Part shown: piece after piece, positions 5,833 to 6,876 of the stretch
Position numbering within the stretch: the stretch's first letter is position 1
Layout: every line of letters starts with the position of its first letter
Assembly (NCBI GenBank): GCA_964425275.1
Contig: CAYRLZ010000039.1
Location: 1-6,876 of the forward strand
Reading direction: 5' to 3'
Origin: CAYRLZ01 sp964425275
GTDB taxonomy: Bacteria > Hydrothermota > Tepidihabitantia > Tepidihabitantales > JBDRVQ01
Length of the DNA: 6,876 nt
The notes under the pieces: model-generated
Told to the model about the DNA's origin: nothing
The model's database searches: none
What the model saw: the letters and a program-made list of their open reading frames with translations, nothing else
Translations under genes and position numbers: made by a program

Positions 5833-6876
5833 ATGATTAGCCAAAATCGTATCTTTTTGAGAATTTGGGCACTGCTCATTGTCTGGGTCGTAGCATTTGG
5901 CATACCACCGAGACACGGATATGAGCCAGCCGGAGCCGAAATCACCGAGTTACGAGCTCCCCAGGTCCGTCATATCTCTAATGGAAACGGAACGATTACC
6001 GCTGAGATTTATTCTCAGCCGATTCATTTCTCCAGCAAAGACCAGGGGCTACCATACATAGCGAGTCCTGAAACGGTTCGAGTTTATCCGCAAGTCGCTT
6101 CTCAATGGACCGGCGGGGTCTGGTATTTGGCCTATATGGGCTATTATGGAAGATATGAGGAGGAGGTCTGGTGGGGTTTGTGGCTCTGGGGGTCATATCT
6201 TGCTCAGGATCGCGGTTGGGTCAAATTTGACCTCTCACCAATACCGGACGATGCGGAGGTGACTGAGGCAACCCTTTACTACTATGTTAATAGAATAGAA
6301 GGTGCGGCACCAACCAATACCCAAATCCGTCTGGTGCCAATTGACCCGGTCGGCGCCGACAACCAGGTGATTTATGACGCAATTGGCAGTGGGGTTATTG
6401 TCGGGTCTCGCGGAACAACTCCGCTTGGCTGGAACGATGTCACCCTTAATGCCACCGGTGTTCAGGCAATTAAAGACTCCTTGCGTTCGGATCGGATTGT
6501 CTTGGGTTGGTACTACCCGGGTTCATCCTTAGAAAACGCCCGCGCGGCGGGCTACAACGGCGGTGATAATAAACCCTATATCAAAGTTACCTATAGACTG
6601 CTGCGGGATGTCGGTGTAACGAAGATTATAGAGCCAACCGGGATGAAAGAATTGAATACCCCAGTTATTCCCGCCTGCTCGGTCTATAACTTTGGCAATA
6701 CTACCGAGAGTTATACAGTTCGGATGAGGATTGGAATACACTATGACAGCACAGTCAGTGTCTCGGGTCACGCTCCCGGAGAGTATCTTTATATTACATT
6801 TCCGGAATGGATTGCTGGTCCGGTGGGAACACGGACGGTCTCCTGTTCAACCGAACTTGACGGTGATATTGACCAA
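5833..6876 (+). CDS. Exported modular surface protein (partial, cut by right edge)
   Basis: The frame is open for 348 codons to the window edge. The N-terminus has Arg6 and Arg10 followed by a hydrophobic run (11-23), a signal peptide or membrane anchor. Residues of about 50-255 resemble the DNRLRE/disaggregatase-type beta domain of secreted proteins: WVKFDLSPIP (129-138), AEVTEATLYYYV (141-152), IRLVPID (165-171), GWNDVTLNATGVQAI (199-213) and VLGWYY (223-228). A Trp/Tyr-rich stretch at 97-129 interrupts it. From Asp259 (DVGVTKIIEPTG) a CARDB-like immunoglobulin-type domain begins, with PACSVYNFGN (280-289), HAPGEYLYITFPEW (313-326) and CSTELDGD (338-345); I recall this module as frequent in WOR-3 surface proteins. 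The protein probably continues, perhaps to a sorting domain. Role unknown; a cell-surface or extracellular structural or adhesion role is inferred. Confidence 0.8.
   Translation, partial: MISQNRIFLRIWALLIVWVVAFGIPPRHGYEPAGAEITELRAPQVRHISNGNGTITAEIYSQPIHFSSKDQGLPYIASPETVRVYPQVASQWTGGVWYLAYMGYYGRYEEEVWWGLWLWGSYLAQDRGWVKFDLSPIPDDAEVTEATLYYYVNRIEGAAPTNTQIRLVPIDPVGADNQVIYDAIGSGVIVGSRGTTPLGWNDVTLNATGVQAIKDSLRSDRIVLGWYYPGSSLENARAAGYNGGDNKPYIKVTYRLLRDVGVTKIIEPTGMKELNTPVIPACSVYNFGNTTESYTVRMRIGIHYDSTVSVSGHAPGEYLYITFPEWIAGPVGTRTVSCSTELDGDIDQ

Noticed and set aside
1..6876. CRISPR array, insertion sequence, phage or tRNA genes
   Set aside because: No direct repeat series, transposase or integrase motif, terminal inverted repeats or tRNA-like cloverleaf was seen when reading the window.

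Overview
The window carries six genes, two of them cut by the window edges, with moderate GC and tight spacing. It looks like a bacterial chromosome segment, probably from an uncultured, possibly thermophilic lineage. Three things suggest a WOR-3/Stahlbacteria-like or FCB-related organism: a type IX secretion (T9SS) sorting domain on a kelch protein, a modular surface protein of a style common in WOR-3 genomes, and a DRG-like GTPase with a TGS domain. This placement rests on remembered family patterns and is an inference.

Layout. Bases 1-170 are the 3' end of an unrecognised plus-strand gene. A weak promoter overlapping its stop codon, then a strong ribosome binding site, leads into an M29-family metallo-aminopeptidase (218-1321). 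A secreted kelch beta-propeller protein with a C-terminal T9SS sorting domain runs convergently on the minus strand (1403-2764). Its promoter lies back-to-back with a plus-strand promoter, and the two -35 boxes are the arms of an inverted repeat (2817-2845). The plus-strand promoter drives an apparent three-gene operon: a DRG/Obg-type GTPase with a TGS domain (2878-3846), a secreted DUF4159 protein (3856-4488) and a cysteine-rich radical SAM protein (4500-5588). The first operon gene appears to be leaderless, and the other two lack a Shine-Dalgarno sequence.

After the operon comes a near-perfect sigma70 promoter (TTGACT, 17 bp, TATAAT with an extended -10 TG). It is followed by a leader of about 125 nt that can form three separate perfect stem-loops, the last one touching the ribosome binding site. 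The leader feeds a large exported modular protein (5833 onward) that is open to the right edge of the window.

There is no clear shared pathway. The aminopeptidase and GTPase are cytoplasmic housekeeping-type proteins. The kelch protein, DUF4159 protein and right-edge protein are predicted to be exported. No mobile element, CRISPR array, tRNA or rRNA was seen. The least ordinary parts are the regulatory architecture (shared divergent operator-like dyad, leaderless start, structured leader) and the GTPase-DUF4159-radical SAM grouping. I see no clear evidence of a new defence or biosynthetic system.
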